A model generated the notes under the pieces. It was not told where the DNA came from. It made no database searches and worked only from the letters and a program-made list of their open reading frames with translations. A stretch of 64,000 nt of DNA. It comes from Agrobacterium cucumeris (GTDB lineage Bacteria; Pseudomonadota; Alphaproteobacteria; Rhizobiales; Rhizobiaceae). Made by a program: the position numbers and the translations under genes. The stretch spans positions 1,793,001 to 1,857,000 of the forward strand of contig NZ_CP080388.1 in the NCBI RefSeq assembly GCF_030036535.1, read 5' to 3'. How positions within the stretch are numbered: position 1 is the first letter of the stretch; every line of letters starts with the position of its first letter. Of this stretch, positions 20,013 to 28,917 are shown one piece after another.

Positions 20013-21587
20013 ATGCGTCAAAATCTCGTCGCTGTCGATGTCGGTACAGCCAGCGCGCGGGCTGGCATTTTCGATCCAACCGGCAGGCTTCTCGCCCGCT
20101 CCACCCACCCGATCCTGATGCAGCGGCCGCGTGAAAACCACGCCGAGCACGATTCCACCGATATATGGAATGCTGTCTGCATTGCCGTGAAAGCAGCCCT
20201 TGCCGATGCCGGCGTTCTGCCGCAAAGCATCGCCGCCATCGGTTTTGACGCCACCTGCTCGCTGGTCATTCGCGATGCGCGGGGAGAGCCGGTTTCAGTT
20301 TCGGTGACGGGTGAGGACAGGTTCGATACCATCGTCTGGCTCGACCACCGTGCGATCTCGGAGGCCGACCGGCTGACGGCCTCGGGCCATCGGGTGCTGG
20401 ATTTTGCCGGCAACAGCGTGTCGCCGGAAATGCAGATGCCGAAGCTGATGTGGTTGAAGACGCATATGCCGGTAAGCTGGGGACGCATGTCCTTCGCCTT
20501 CGATCTGGCGGATTTTCTGACATGGAAAGCAACCGGTTCAACCAAGCGCTCAAATTGCACGCAGACGGCGAAGTGGAATTTTCTGGCGCAGGAAAATCCC
20601 GGCTGGCAGGCGGATTATCTGGAACTGGCGGGGCTTGCCGATCTGAAAGAGCGCGCCAGCCTTCCGGAAACCACGGTGATGCCAGGGGAGAGCATCGGCC
20701 CACTTTCGCCCGAGGCGGCGATGGAACTCGGTCTCGACACCGGCTGCCAGGTGGCGGCGGGCATGATCGATGCCTATGCCGGAGCGCTCGGTGCGCTGGG
20801 CGGTTGCCTTTCGGACGATGTCGGTCGGCACGTGGCGCTGATCGCCGGCACTTCCAGCTGCCTCGTTGCCATGTCCGAGCGGCAGATGCCCGGCCACAGC
20901 CTCTGGGGTCCCTATTGGCAGGCGATCCTTCCCGGTCACTGGCTGGTGGAGGGTGGGCAATCAGCCACCGGCGCGCTGCTTGATCATATCGTGCGCATGC
21001 ATGCGGCGGGCGGTGAGCCGGATACGGCGCTGCATGCCCGCATCGTTGCCCGTGTCACTGAATTGCGCGCGCTTGAGGGAGAGGCCTTTGCCGAGCGGCT
21101 GCATGTGCTGCCGGATTTCCACGGCAACCGCTCGCCGCTTGCCGATCCGCATGCGGTTGGTGTCATCAGCGGGCTGACGCTGGATACGTCCTTCGACAGT
21201 CTTTGCCGCCTGTACTGGCGCACCGCCGTGGCGATTGCGCTCGGCGCGCGCCATGTACTCGATGCCATGGAGCGCTTCGGTTATTCGGTCGAAAGCCTGC
21301 ACGTCACCGGCGGTCATGTGAAGAACCCGCTCTTGATGGAGCTTTACGCCGATGTGACGGGCAAGCGCATCGTGGTTCCCGCCACCGCCGATGCCGTGTT
21401 GCTCGGCACGGCGATGACGGCGGCCGCGGCCGGTGGGGTGCATGCGAGTATTGTGGCGGCTGGCGCGGCCATGTATCCGGGCAATGCGGAAATTTCCGGA
21501 AATCCGGCCCTCACTCCCCGTTATCAACGGGACTACCGCCGTTTTCTCGCCATGTATCGCCATCGCCAGGAACTGGAGAACCTCTGA
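20013..21587 (+). CDS. FGGY-family pentulose kinase (D-ribulokinase type)
   Basis: A 524-residue carbohydrate kinase. The N-terminal phosphate-binding motif VDVGTASARAGIFD and the C-terminal LHVTGGHVKNPLLMELYADV are typical of the FGGY pentulose kinase subgroup, which includes D-ribulokinases. The ATG at 20013 is preferred over the TTG immediately before it. As the last gene of the polyol operon it would phosphorylate a ketose made by SmoS or MtlK, most naturally D-ribulose or D-xylulose from a pentitol. That is inference; fructose itself needs another kinase. Confidence 0.88.
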   Translation: MRQNLVAVDVGTASARAGIFDPTGRLLARSTHPILMQRPRENHAEHDSTDIWNAVCIAVKAALADAGVLPQSIAAIGFDATCSLVIRDARGEPVSVSVTGEDRFDTIVWLDHRAISEADRLTASGHRVLDFAGNSVSPEMQMPKLMWLKTHMPVSWGRMSFAFDLADFLTWKATGSTKRSNCTQTAKWNFLAQENPGWQADYLELAGLADLKERASLPETTVMPGESIGPLSPEAAMELGLDTGCQVAAGMIDAYAGALGALGGCLSDDVGRHVALIAGTSSCLVAMSERQMPGHSLWGPYWQAILPGHWLVEGGQSATGALLDHIVRMHAAGGEPDTALHARIVARVTELRALEGEAFAERLHVLPDFHGNRSPLADPHAVGVISGLTLDTSFDSLCRLYWRTAVAIALGARHVLDAMERFGYSVESLHVTGGHVKNPLLMELYADVTGKRIVVPATADAVLLGTAMTAAAAGGVHASIVAAGAAMYPGNAEISGNPALTPRYQRDYRRFLAMYRHRQELENL

Positions 21588-21642
21588 TTTTTGCCGGCAA
21601 ATGGCGGGGCAAAATCAGGAGTGGACGGATACGGTTTGTTTG

Positions 21643-21661
21643 TTCTCCCCGGCGGGGAGAA
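21643..21661. repeat. Single TTCTCCCC/GGGGAGAA palindrome
   Basis: This 19-bp palindrome between the convergent kinase and RpiR genes matches the end of the element at 11365-11489. It may be a remnant or a solo end of that repeat and could serve as a bidirectional terminator. Confidence 0.65.
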
Positions 21662-21709
21662 GAAACAAGCGGCGCTCGCTCTAGGTCCCTGCTGCGAGCA
21701 TACTGCCAA

Positions 21710-22579
21710 TCAGATGCCCAGCGAACGCTTCAGCCCGGAGAGGTTTTTCATCCGCGTTTTGCGCGTTTCATCGGCCTCCGCCATCAGGCTGCAGAGGGTA
21801 AATTCCATCAGGGAGACGAGCTGCAGCAGACCTTGGCCGCCATTATGGGCTTGAGGTAGGGCCAGACAGATGTCAGCGCTTTCAGGACCCCATTCGTAAA
21901 ACCGGGTGGTGATTAACAGCGTTCTGTAGCCGCCTTTGCGTGCGGTTGCCGACAGGTGCTGCAGGGGTGAAAGGCTGCCGCCGCAATCCATGATGACGAG
22001 AAGCGTCTGTGCCGGTTCGAAATCCCATAGGGCGACATAGGCGGCACTGTCGCTGCCGAGATAATGGACGTGGCCGCGACATTCCAGAAGTCGTCCGTGG
22101 AAGTGACGTGTGGCGCCAAGACCTTCCGGCGATGTCGCCAGAAAAACATCGGTTGCCGAGGTGATTTCGGTCATAGCCAGACGCCACATTGGCTGGGCGG
22201 TCATGTCGAATGCGGTCTGGATGGCCTGTATCTGCTGCGAGAGGAGTTGAGAAAACGGGTTGGACTGGCGCTCTCCGCTTTCGATCACCGTGGGCTGATC
22301 CGGGCCAGCCGTCTGTTCCGCATGGCGCAGATCGGCGCGGATGTCGCTGAACTGCCGATATCCGAGCGAACGCAAGAAACGTCCGACCGTCATCGGGCTG
22401 AGGCCGAGCTTGGCGGCCAGCGTCTGCGCCGTTTCGAAAGGTAGCTCGTCCAGATGCTCGATCAGATATTTGGCGATCTTGCGCTCGGAAGGTGTGCCGG
22501 CCTTCATGGCACGGGTAAGATTCAACAGCAGCTTTTCCACCAACGCCTCATTTTTTATCTTTATTGAACGATGATGCAT
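21710..22579 (-). CDS. MurR/RpiR family transcriptional regulator
   Basis: A regulator of 289 residues from the ATG at 22579 (MHHRSIKIKN); a GTG 30 bp upstream is an alternative and neither has a strong ribosome site. The N-terminal RpiR helix-turn-helix is seen in PFETAQTLAAKLGLSPMTVG, and the central SIS-fold sugar-phosphate-binding region includes DVFLATSPEGLGA. It is convergent with the pentulose kinase and probably controls local sugar genes. The exact target is unknown. Confidence 0.88.
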   Translation of the reverse strand: MHHRSIKIKNEALVEKLLLNLTRAMKAGTPSERKIAKYLIEHLDELPFETAQTLAAKLGLSPMTVGRFLRSLGYRQFSDIRADLRHAEQTAGPDQPTVIESGERQSNPFSQLLSQQIQAIQTAFDMTAQPMWRLAMTEITSATDVFLATSPEGLGATRHFHGRLLECRGHVHYLGSDSAAYVALWDFEPAQTLLVIMDCGGSLSPLQHLSATARKGGYRTLLITTRFYEWGPESADICLALPQAHNGGQGLLQLVSLMEFTLCSLMAEADETRKTRMKNLSGLKRSLGI

Positions 22580-22840
22580 CCGCGCGCTCGAAACGGGCGT
22601 GCGAACCACGATTTGACGGTGGGGGTAGCTTTCCCGGCCTTGCCCTCCACCGGACAGGAATGCGAAATATTATAGATAGATTATTATATTTTAGAGATAC
22701 CTTTTATTCAAGGGAAATTCCATCTCCGGTTTAATTTCAGACGTTTGGCGGTTTTCACCCTGTCTTGCAGAGCACAGGCCCAGTTCTTATCTGTCGTCTG
22801 GTTAGAGAATTTCAACGCGAGAGGCCCCGGGGAGTTCCGA

Positions 22841-23578
22841 ATGATTCTTGATGCAGCGAGGCTGGCATTCCAAAATCTGTTTGCGACCGAGACCCGGTCG
22901 GTGTTCTGGAAGGTTTTGGGGCTCACGCTTCTCGTGCTGGCGGCACTGTGGTTCGCCATCCGCTCCATCTTTATCTATTTCGCCCTGCCATGGGTGGATA
23001 CGCTTATTCCCGGCATACCCGACTGGGCGGGGTGGCTGACCTTCGTTTTCGCCATTTTTGCCGGCATAGGACTGGCGCTGGCACTGGCATTGCTGATTTC
23101 GCCGGTCACCGCCGTCATTGCCGGGCTGTTTCTCGATGATGTCGCCGAAGTGGTGGAGAAAAAAACCTATCCAGATGATCCGCCGGGCAGGGCAATGCCC
23201 ATTGGCGAGGCCGTGCTGTCGTCGATCAAGTTCTTCGGTGTCGTTATTGCCGGCAACCTCATTGCGCTTTTGCTGCTCCTGGTGCCGGGCGTCAACCTCA
23301 TCGCGTTTTTCCTGGTGAACGGTTATCTGCTCGGCCGGGAATTCTTCGAATTTGCGGCAATGCGTTTTCGCTCGCCCGCCGAGGCACGGTTGTTCCGCTC
23401 CAAACACCGTACGACGGTGTTCATGGCCGGTCTGGTGATCGCCGCTTTCCTGGCCATCCCGTTCCTCAACCTTTTGACGCCGCTTTTTGCCGCCTCGATG
23501 ATGGTCCATCTGCACAAGGCCGTCAGCCGGCGTGACCCCTCATTCGCTGCCGGCCGCACCGAACAGCTGCGCGGGTAG
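22841..23578 (+). CDS. EI24-domain (CysZ-like) integral membrane protein
   Basis: A 245-residue protein with about five hydrophobic segments. The start MILDAARLAFQ follows GGGGAGTTCCGA; the longer frame from 22745 has no site. SPVTAVIAGLFLDDVAEVVE and LVNGYLLGREFFE match the EI24/CysZ family, one branch of which is linked to sulfate uptake. No cysteine-biosynthesis gene is nearby. Its 3' end overlaps the convergent nth gene by 39 bp. Confidence 0.85.
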   Translation: MILDAARLAFQNLFATETRSVFWKVLGLTLLVLAALWFAIRSIFIYFALPWVDTLIPGIPDWAGWLTFVFAIFAGIGLALALALLISPVTAVIAGLFLDDVAEVVEKKTYPDDPPGRAMPIGEAVLSSIKFFGVVIAGNLIALLLLLVPGVNLIAFFLVNGYLLGREFFEFAAMRFRSPAEARLFRSKHRTTVFMAGLVIAAFLAIPFLNLLTPLFAASMMVHLHKAVSRRDPSFAAGRTEQLRG

Positions 23579-24322
23579 CTCCACCAGCGGGGCTGGAATG
23601 TCGAAGGTCTTTTCCGGCGACTTGCAGATATCGGCGATCACGCAGCGCTCGCATTCCGGCTTGCGCGCCTTGCAACAATAACGCCCGTGCAGGATCAGCC
23701 AGTGATGGGCATGGAACAGATATTGCTCGGGAATGATGCGGACGAGCCGGTCTTCCACTTCGTCCGGGGTTTTCCCCGGCGCAAGACAGAGCCGGTTGGC
23801 GATACGGAACACATGCGTGTCCACCGCAAGCGTGGGCACGCCGAAGGCCATCGACATCACCACATTGGCCGTCTTGCGGCCGACGCCGGGTAACATCACC
23901 AGCTCCTCGCGGGTCTTTGGCACTTCGCCGCCGAAGTTGTCGATCAGCATCTGCGACAAGGCGATGACGTTTTTCGCCTTGTTGCGGTAAAGGCCGATGG
24001 TCTTGATATGGTCAATCAGCTGCTCTTCGCCGAGCGCCAGCATCTTTTCCGGCCCGTCGGCCACCTTGAACAGTGCTCGTGTCGCCCGGTTCACGCCGAC
24101 ATCGGTCGCCTGCGCCGAAAGCGCCACCGCGACCAGGAGGGTGAAGGGATTGGTGTGTTCCAGCTCGCCTTTCGGCTCCGGCCGCTGAATGGAAAAACGC
24201 CGAAAGATCTCGGTCAGTTCGTCCTTCGAATAGGCCGTCTTCACCCGCGCTGGCTTACGCGCGGATGCCGGATTTGACTTTTTCAAGGTTTGGGTGCTGG
24301 ATCGTTTTTTGGCGACTGTCAT
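23540..24322 (-). CDS. nth: Endonuclease III (DNA glycosylase/AP lyase)
   Basis: A 260-residue base-excision repair enzyme removing oxidised pyrimidines. The helix-hairpin-helix LPGVGRKTANVV carries the catalytic Lys, VDTHVFRIANRL carries the catalytic Asp, and the C-terminal iron-sulfur motif C-x6-C-x2-C-x5-C is intact (CKARKPECERCVIADIC). A 30-residue basic N-terminal extension (Lys/Ser/Arg rich) is common in rhizobial Nth. The last 39 bp are antisense to the EI24 gene. Confidence 0.96.
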   Translation of the reverse strand: MTVAKKRSSTQTLKKSNPASARKPARVKTAYSKDELTEIFRRFSIQRPEPKGELEHTNPFTLLVAVALSAQATDVGVNRATRALFKVADGPEKMLALGEEQLIDHIKTIGLYRNKAKNVIALSQMLIDNFGGEVPKTREELVMLPGVGRKTANVVMSMAFGVPTLAVDTHVFRIANRLCLAPGKTPDEVEDRLVRIIPEQYLFHAHHWLILHGRYCCKARKPECERCVIADICKSPEKTFDIPAPLVELPAQLFGAAGSE

Positions 24323-24359
24323 GGTCTATCTATAGCCAGCCCGCCCGAAGGAAAGCAAC

Positions 24360-24842
24360 GTGGATACGCTTAACGACCAACCGATTTTCGCGGCGGAACT
24401 TGTTCCGCACCGTTCGCTTGGAAGAAGGGGATTCCGGCTGCTTCTTGCCCTGTCGGGGCTCGCCTGCCTGATCTATGGCGGCTTTTTCCTCGCCACCGGG
24501 GCATGGCCGGTCGGCCTGTTCTTCGGGCTGGATTTTCTGCTGCTCTACTTTGCTTTTCGCGCCAATTATCGCGCCGCAAAAGCACGGGAAGAGGTTCGCA
24601 TCTCCCGCACCAGCCTGTCGATCCGCAAATTCTCTCCGGCCGGGCGCATGGTGGAACATCGCTTTAATCCCTTCTGGGCGCGCTTCAAGGTGCGGCGGCA
24701 CGATGAGATCGGCATCGTTTCCATGCATGTGACGGGTGAGGGGCGGGCGACCGATGTCGGCTCGTTTCTCAATCCGGATGATCGGGAAAGTTTCGCCAAG
24801 GCATTCGGCGGCGCGCTCGCTACCGTGCGACGACGGACGTGA
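24360..24842 (+). CDS. DUF2244 family membrane protein
   Basis: A 160-residue protein beginning at a GTG with GAAGGAAAG upstream. HRSLGRRGFRLL precedes two close membrane segments (about residues 28-65), followed by a cytoplasmic domain with FNPFWARFKVRR and VGSFLNPDDRESFA. These are landmarks of DUF2244, a family of unknown function in alphaproteobacteria. It is divergent from nth with a 37-bp gap. Confidence 0.87.
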   Translation: MDTLNDQPIFAAELVPHRSLGRRGFRLLLALSGLACLIYGGFFLATGAWPVGLFFGLDFLLLYFAFRANYRAAKAREEVRISRTSLSIRKFSPAGRMVEHRFNPFWARFKVRRHDEIGIVSMHVTGEGRATDVGSFLNPDDRESFAKAFGGALATVRRRT

Positions 24843-24967
24843 CAGCGCGGCGCCTCTCATTCTCCGTTATGTCCGGGACAAGCACTGGGGTGGCGTTGCA
24901 TAGGGGGGCGGGCGGGGAATCTACCCGCAAATGAAATCGGTGTTTCGCTCGCTCCGTGGTCGGCTCT

Positions 24968-25654
24968 TCAGCCTTTGCTGCCCGTAAGTTTCAAGCTGCC
25001 GTCGTCGTTGATGCTGACATCCAGTTCACCATAACCGCCAATGGAAAGATGCGCCGTTTCGATGGGATGGGAATGGGTGGCGTTGATGACCACCACTGTC
25101 GCGCCCATGCTTTCCCCGGCCTGAATACCAGCGGGCGCGTCTTCAAAGACAACACAGCGTTCCGGCGAGACGCCGAGCTTTTCCGCCGCCTTTTTATATC
25201 CTTCCGGGTCCGGCTTGCCGTTCACCACGTCTTCGGCGCAGATCATAATTGCGGGCGGTGTGAGGCCCGCCGCTGCCAGCCTGCGTTCGGCAAGCGCGCG
25301 AGCAGCCGAGGTGACGATGGCCCATTTGCCGGCCGGCAATTTTGCGAGAAACGCTGCCGCTTCGGGAATTTGAAGAATGCCGTCGACATCGTCCATTTCC
25401 TTCTGCAGCAGCATATCGGCCTCTGCCTGGACATCGAGACCCGGAACGGCCTCGCGGCGCACCACTTCCGAAGCGCGCATGCCGTGAATGCGCTGCAGGA
25501 AGGCGTTGGGCTCTATGCCATTATCCACGGCCCATTCGCGCCAGACCCGCTCCACCACAGCAATGGAATTGAGCAAAGTTCCATCCATGTCGAACAGGAA
25601 AGCGGCATAGTCTTGCGAAAATGTCTGGTTCTGCGGTGGGACTTTGCTGTGCAT
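24968..25654 (-). CDS. HAD-superfamily phosphatase
   Basis: A 228-residue HAD hydrolase similar in type to sugar phosphatases such as YfbT or GPP. Motif I FDMDGTLLNSIAV is near residue 20, followed by VTSAARALAERR, GKPDPEGYKKA and FEDAPAGIQAGESMG. The start has a GGAAGAATGAA ribosome site. It is separate from the phosphatase of the polyol operon. The substrate is unknown. Confidence 0.88.
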   Translation of the reverse strand: MHSKVPPQNQTFSQDYAAFLFDMDGTLLNSIAVVERVWREWAVDNGIEPNAFLQRIHGMRASEVVRREAVPGLDVQAEADMLLQKEMDDVDGILQIPEAAAFLAKLPAGKWAIVTSAARALAERRLAAAGLTPPAIMICAEDVVNGKPDPEGYKKAAEKLGVSPERCVVFEDAPAGIQAGESMGATVVVINATHSHPIETAHLSIGGYGELDVSINDDGSLKLTGSKG

Positions 25655-26063
25655 TTCATTCTTCCGTTGAAGGTGCCGGGCTTGCCCCCGTGTCTATAGC
25701 ATCGGACGGCATAACGAAATCGCTTTTTCCCGCTTGAAGCCCATGACAGGCACTTGGCCGACGGCGGATAGTGTCCCGGAATCGGACGGTTCGCGTCTTA
25801 CCGACTCGGGCAAGATGGGTTAGGGATGCTGGCGACGGATGCGGTCTCACGGAGCGTCAGGTTGCAGCAAGGCTCGACCGCTATCATGAGTTTTCGCAAG
25901 CGACGGAAATACGCAAAATCAAAAGCTAATGGATGTTTTTGAATGTTTTGCATGAGATTTTTCCTGACGAAAATTTCTTAACGAGACCGTCGCCTGGAGG
26001 GTGTCGTTAACCATTTGTTAACCATATTCGAGGTACCTAATTGTCAACGATTTGTTTACCAAG
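25655..26063. promoter_or_regulatory. 409-bp intergenic region upstream of minCDE
   Basis: No convincing gene is present. The left half is GC-rich and contains only a 64-codon frame that ends 1 bp before the HAD start, which I reject. The right half (25900-26050) is AT-rich and holds the CtrA-type site at 26007, so the minC promoter is probably within the last 100 bp. Confidence 0.6.
26007..26021. promoter_or_regulatory. CtrA-type binding site before minC
   Basis: TTAACCATTTGTTAA is an exact TTAA-N7-TTAA match to the alphaproteobacterial CtrA consensus, 42 bp before the minC start. Cell-cycle control of minCDE by CtrA has been described for Sinorhizobium. Confidence 0.75.
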
Positions 26064-26792
26064 ATGACCAAAGTGCTAACAGACCAGCGTTCGATCCGTA
26101 TCAAAGGCCGCTCCTTCCTCGCGGTCGTCCTGTCCCCCGAATCTCCGGTCGATCAATGGCTGGAGCGGCTTGATGATCTCGCCGCCCGCTCGGCCGGCTT
26201 CTTCCTGTCGCGTCCGGTTGTTCTGGATGTGTCGGAACTGTCACTCGACAAGGCGGGACTGAAGTCGCTTCTCTCGGCGCTGACGGAGCGCAATGTCGGC
26301 ATCATGGGCATTGAGGGCGTTCGCCCTTCGATGATCGAGCCGGGCATGCCGCCGTCGCTGAAGGGCGGGAAGCCCGCTTCCGATGTCGAGGTGGAGCCGG
26401 TTGCGGTTGCTGCCGAATTGCCGGAAGAAAAGCCGCGTGCTGCGGGCGAAATCCGTGCCGTGGTGCAGTCGCTGGTCATCAACGAGCCGGTTCGCTCCGG
26501 CCAGTCAATCATGTTTCCCGAAGGGGATGTGACCGTTATCGGTTCGGTCGCCTCGGGTGCGGAAATCATCGCCGGCGGTTCGGTGCATATCTACGGCGCC
26601 CTGCGTGGGCGTGCCATGGCCGGTTCGCTCGGCAACGTCTCGGCGCGCATCTTCTGCCGCAAGCTCGAGGCAGAGCTTCTGGCCATCGATGGCGTCTACA
26701 AGGTTGCCGAAGACATCGACGAAAAGCTGCGCGGCCAGCCGGTTCAGCTGTGGCTGGAAAACGATACGATCAGGGCCGAAAAACTTGGCTGA
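26064..26792 (+). CDS. minC: Septum-site determining protein MinC
   Basis: A 242-residue inhibitor of FtsZ assembly. I prefer ATG 26064 (MTKVLTDQ) to a TTG four codons earlier. The N-terminal domain covers about residues 1-100, followed by an acidic/proline linker (about 100-135) and the C-terminal beta-helix domain with VRSGQSIMFPEGDVTVIGSV and GGSVHIYGALRGRA, which binds MinD. First gene of minCDE. Confidence 0.96.
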   Translation: MTKVLTDQRSIRIKGRSFLAVVLSPESPVDQWLERLDDLAARSAGFFLSRPVVLDVSELSLDKAGLKSLLSALTERNVGIMGIEGVRPSMIEPGMPPSLKGGKPASDVEVEPVAVAAELPEEKPRAAGEIRAVVQSLVINEPVRSGQSIMFPEGDVTVIGSVASGAEIIAGGSVHIYGALRGRAMAGSLGNVSARIFCRKLEAELLAIDGVYKVAEDIDEKLRGQPVQLWLENDTIRAEKLG

Positions 26793-26829
26793 TAAAACAG
26801 AGAAACAACTATTGGAACAGGAGAGCCAT

Positions 26830-27645
26830 ATGGGGAAGGTAGTCGTTGTTACTTCCGGCAAGGGCGGGGTTGGCAAGACCACCTCGACTGCAGCGCTTGG
26901 CGCCGCGCTGGCGCAGAACAAGCAGAAGGTCGTGGTCGTCGATTTTGATGTCGGCCTGCGTAACCTCGATCTCGTCATGGGTGCTGAACGCCGGGTGGTT
27001 TACGATCTCGTCAACGTCATTCAGGGCGATGCCAAGCTGACGCAGGCGCTGATCCGCGACAAGCGCCTCGAGACGCTGTTCCTGCTGCCTGCCTCGCAGA
27101 CCCGCGACAAGGACAATCTGACGCCGGAAGGTGTCGAATGGGTCATCAACGAGTTGAAGAAACATTTCGACTGGGTGATCTGCGACAGCCCGGCCGGCAT
27201 CGAACGCGGCGCAACGCTGGCCATGCGCCATGCGGATGTGGCCGTCGTCGTCACCAACCCGGAAGTCTCCTCGGTACGCGACAGCGACCGCATCATCGGC
27301 CTCCTGGATTCCAAGACGCTGAAGGCTGAACGCGGCGAGCGCATGGAAAAGCATCTGCTGCTGACGCGTTACGATTCCGCCCGCGCCGAACGCGGCGACA
27401 TGCTGAAGGTGGATGACGTTTTGGAAATCCTCTCCATTCCGCTGCTCGGCATCATTCCGGAAAGCACGGATGTGCTGCGCGCCTCCAACGTTGGCGCTCC
27501 GGTAACGCTGGCGGATGCCCGCTGCGCCCCGGCCATGGCCTATTTCGACGCCGCTCGCCGCCTCTCCGGCGAGGACATTCCGGTCGTCATCCCCGGCGAG
27601 AAGCGTGGCATCTTCTCCAAGATCTTTGCAAGGAGGGCTGCATGA
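26830..27645 (+). CDS. minD: Septum-site determining ATPase MinD
   Basis: A 271-residue membrane-associated ATPase. The start [10 protein letters not shown] at 26830 follows ACAGGAGAGCC. The deviant Walker [11 protein letters not shown] is at residues 11-20, with [14 protein letters not shown] and [11 protein letters not shown] further on. The C-terminal amphipathic membrane-targeting helix ([14 protein letters not shown]) is present. It recruits MinC to the membrane and is stimulated by MinE. Confidence 0.97.
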   Translation: MGKVVVVTSGKGGVGKTTSTAALGAALAQNKQKVVVVDFDVGLRNLDLVMGAERRVVYDLVNVIQGDAKLTQALIRDKRLETLFLLPASQTRDKDNLTPEGVEWVINELKKHFDWVICDSPAGIERGATLAMRHADVAVVVTNPEVSSVRDSDRIIGLLDSKTLKAERGERMEKHLLLTRYDSARAERGDMLKVDDVLEILSIPLLGIIPESTDVLRASNVGAPVTLADARCAPAMAYFDAARRLSGEDIPVVIPGEKRGIFSKIFARRAA

Positions 27646-27902
27646 GCATCTTCAGTCTCTTCCGTAAACAGAAGTCGGCACCGCTTGCGCGTGAACGGCT
27701 GCAGGTGCTGCTGGCCCACGAGCGGGCATCGTCGGGAACCGATCTCGTCGCTGTCCTGCGGGAAGAAATTCTCGCCGTGATTGCCAAGCATGTGCAGATC
27801 GACAGCGATAGGGTGCATGTGAAGATGGATCGTGACGAGCATGTCTCCATCTTGGAGATTGATGTCGAGATACCGTTGAGTGCGGACCTGCGCGCTGCAT
27901 AA
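27642..27902 (+). CDS. minE: Cell division topological specificity factor MinE
   Basis: An 86-residue protein overlapping the minD stop by 4 bp. The N-terminal amphipathic segment [14 protein letters not shown] and the MinD-contact region [14 protein letters not shown] are typical, followed by the dimerisation domain. It drives the Min oscillation. The operon ends at a strong terminator. Confidence 0.96.
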   Translation: MSIFSLFRKQKSAPLARERLQVLLAHERASSGTDLVAVLREEILAVIAKHVQIDSDRVHVKMDRDEHVSILEIDVEIPLSADLRAA

Positions 27903-27918
27903 GATATTTTGCGAAAGA

Positions 27919-27945
27919 CGCCGCCCTTCAACGGGCGGCGTTTTC
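27919..27945 (+). terminator. Intrinsic terminator of minCDE
   Basis: A perfect 9-bp stem ACGCCGCCC/GGGCGGCGT with loop TTCAAC is followed by TTTT. It reaches the stop of the convergent binding-protein gene. Confidence 0.85.
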
Positions 27946-28849
27946 ATTTGTCTGCCGTCGTATCAACGGGCCTTCGGAATACCTCGGCCAGATCGCCGGG
28001 CATTGGGCGCTTCAGGTTGATGCCGTTCGGCGGGATTGGCGCATTGAACCACTTTTCATAGATTTTTTCGATTTCTCCACTCTTGTAGATTTGCCCCAAC
28101 GCTTCATTGACAGCATCCCGGAAACCGGTATCCCCGTGGCGGAGCATCAGGCCATAGGGCTGCGGCGGGGCGAGATATTCGTTCGATATGGAATAGTCGT
28201 CGGGCTTGCCTGTCTCGGCGACGAAGGACCGCAGAAGAATATCGTCCATGACAAAGGCAGAGGCACGGTTTTCCGTCACCATCTCGAAACCGCCTGCGGT
28301 GCTGTCATTCTGCAGAACGGCGATATTCAGCCCCAGCTTGCGGTTCAGCACATTCAACTGGCTGATATTGATGGTTCCGGTCGTCACCACCACGGTGCGG
28401 CCAGCGAGATCGGCAACCGTGTTCAAACGGCTGGATTTCAGCGCCACATAACGCGTGCCGGTGATGAAATGGCTGTAGGAAAACCACACCGCCTTGCGTC
28501 TTTCCTCCGTATTGGTACTTGCCACGCACTCAATGTCGATCGTGCCGTCATTGAGAAGCGTAATGCGGTTGCTGGGGGTGCGTTTGACGAAGTCGATCTT
28601 CAGGTCCGGCAAGCCCAGTTTCGTCTTGATGGAATCCGCCACCCTCAGGCAAAGCTCGATGCTGTAGCCGATCGGTTCTGCACCGGTGCCGAGATAGGAA
28701 AAGGGAATATTGTGATCGGCATAACCCAGCCGGATGGTGCCGGTCCTCGCAATGGTTTCGAGGGTCGGCGGCTGGCTATCTTCACTTGCCGCCTGGGTGG
28801 ATAAAAGACTTAAAATTCCGAATGCAAGCCCCAATGTCGATCTCTGCAT
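27944..28849 (-). CDS. GltI-like amino-acid-binding periplasmic protein, orphan copy 2
   Basis: A 301-residue family-3 binding protein. The start MQRSTLGLAFG at 28849 has a GGAGATGCGCG site and gives a clean signal peptide ending near TQAASED. Landmarks are GTIRLGYADHNIPFSYLG, IDIECVASTNTEERRKAV and the C-terminal KWFNAPIPPNGINLKRPM, which resembles E. coli GltI (glutamate/aspartate binding). It lies 68 bp after a paralogue, and no permease or ATPase gene adjoins. As third gene after a GGDEF-EAL protein, it may act in sensing rather than import. Confidence 0.9.
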   Translation of the reverse strand: MQRSTLGLAFGILSLLSTQAASEDSQPPTLETIARTGTIRLGYADHNIPFSYLGTGAEPIGYSIELCLRVADSIKTKLGLPDLKIDFVKRTPSNRITLLNDGTIDIECVASTNTEERRKAVWFSYSHFITGTRYVALKSSRLNTVADLAGRTVVVTTGTINISQLNVLNRKLGLNIAVLQNDSTAGGFEMVTENRASAFVMDDILLRSFVAETGKPDDYSISNEYLAPPQPYGLMLRHGDTGFRDAVNEALGQIYKSGEIEKIYEKWFNAPIPPNGINLKRPMPGDLAEVFRRPVDTTADK

Positions 28850-28917
28850 CGCGCATCTCCAGCTAAAATGATCTGTCAAAACATGTCTTCATAAAATGCA
28901 GGCGGGAGGGAGCGCCC

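Noticed and set aside
17445..20225. 926-codon open frame on the minus strand
   Set aside because: It is antisense to smoS, mtlK and the HAD gene, all with clear family motifs; the translation is Arg/His-rich with no domain.
25656..25850. 64-codon frame ending 1 bp before the HAD phosphatase start, as a possible leader peptide
   Set aside because: No ribosome site or recognisable composition; the position is explained by the chance overlap of its stop with the HAD ribosome site.
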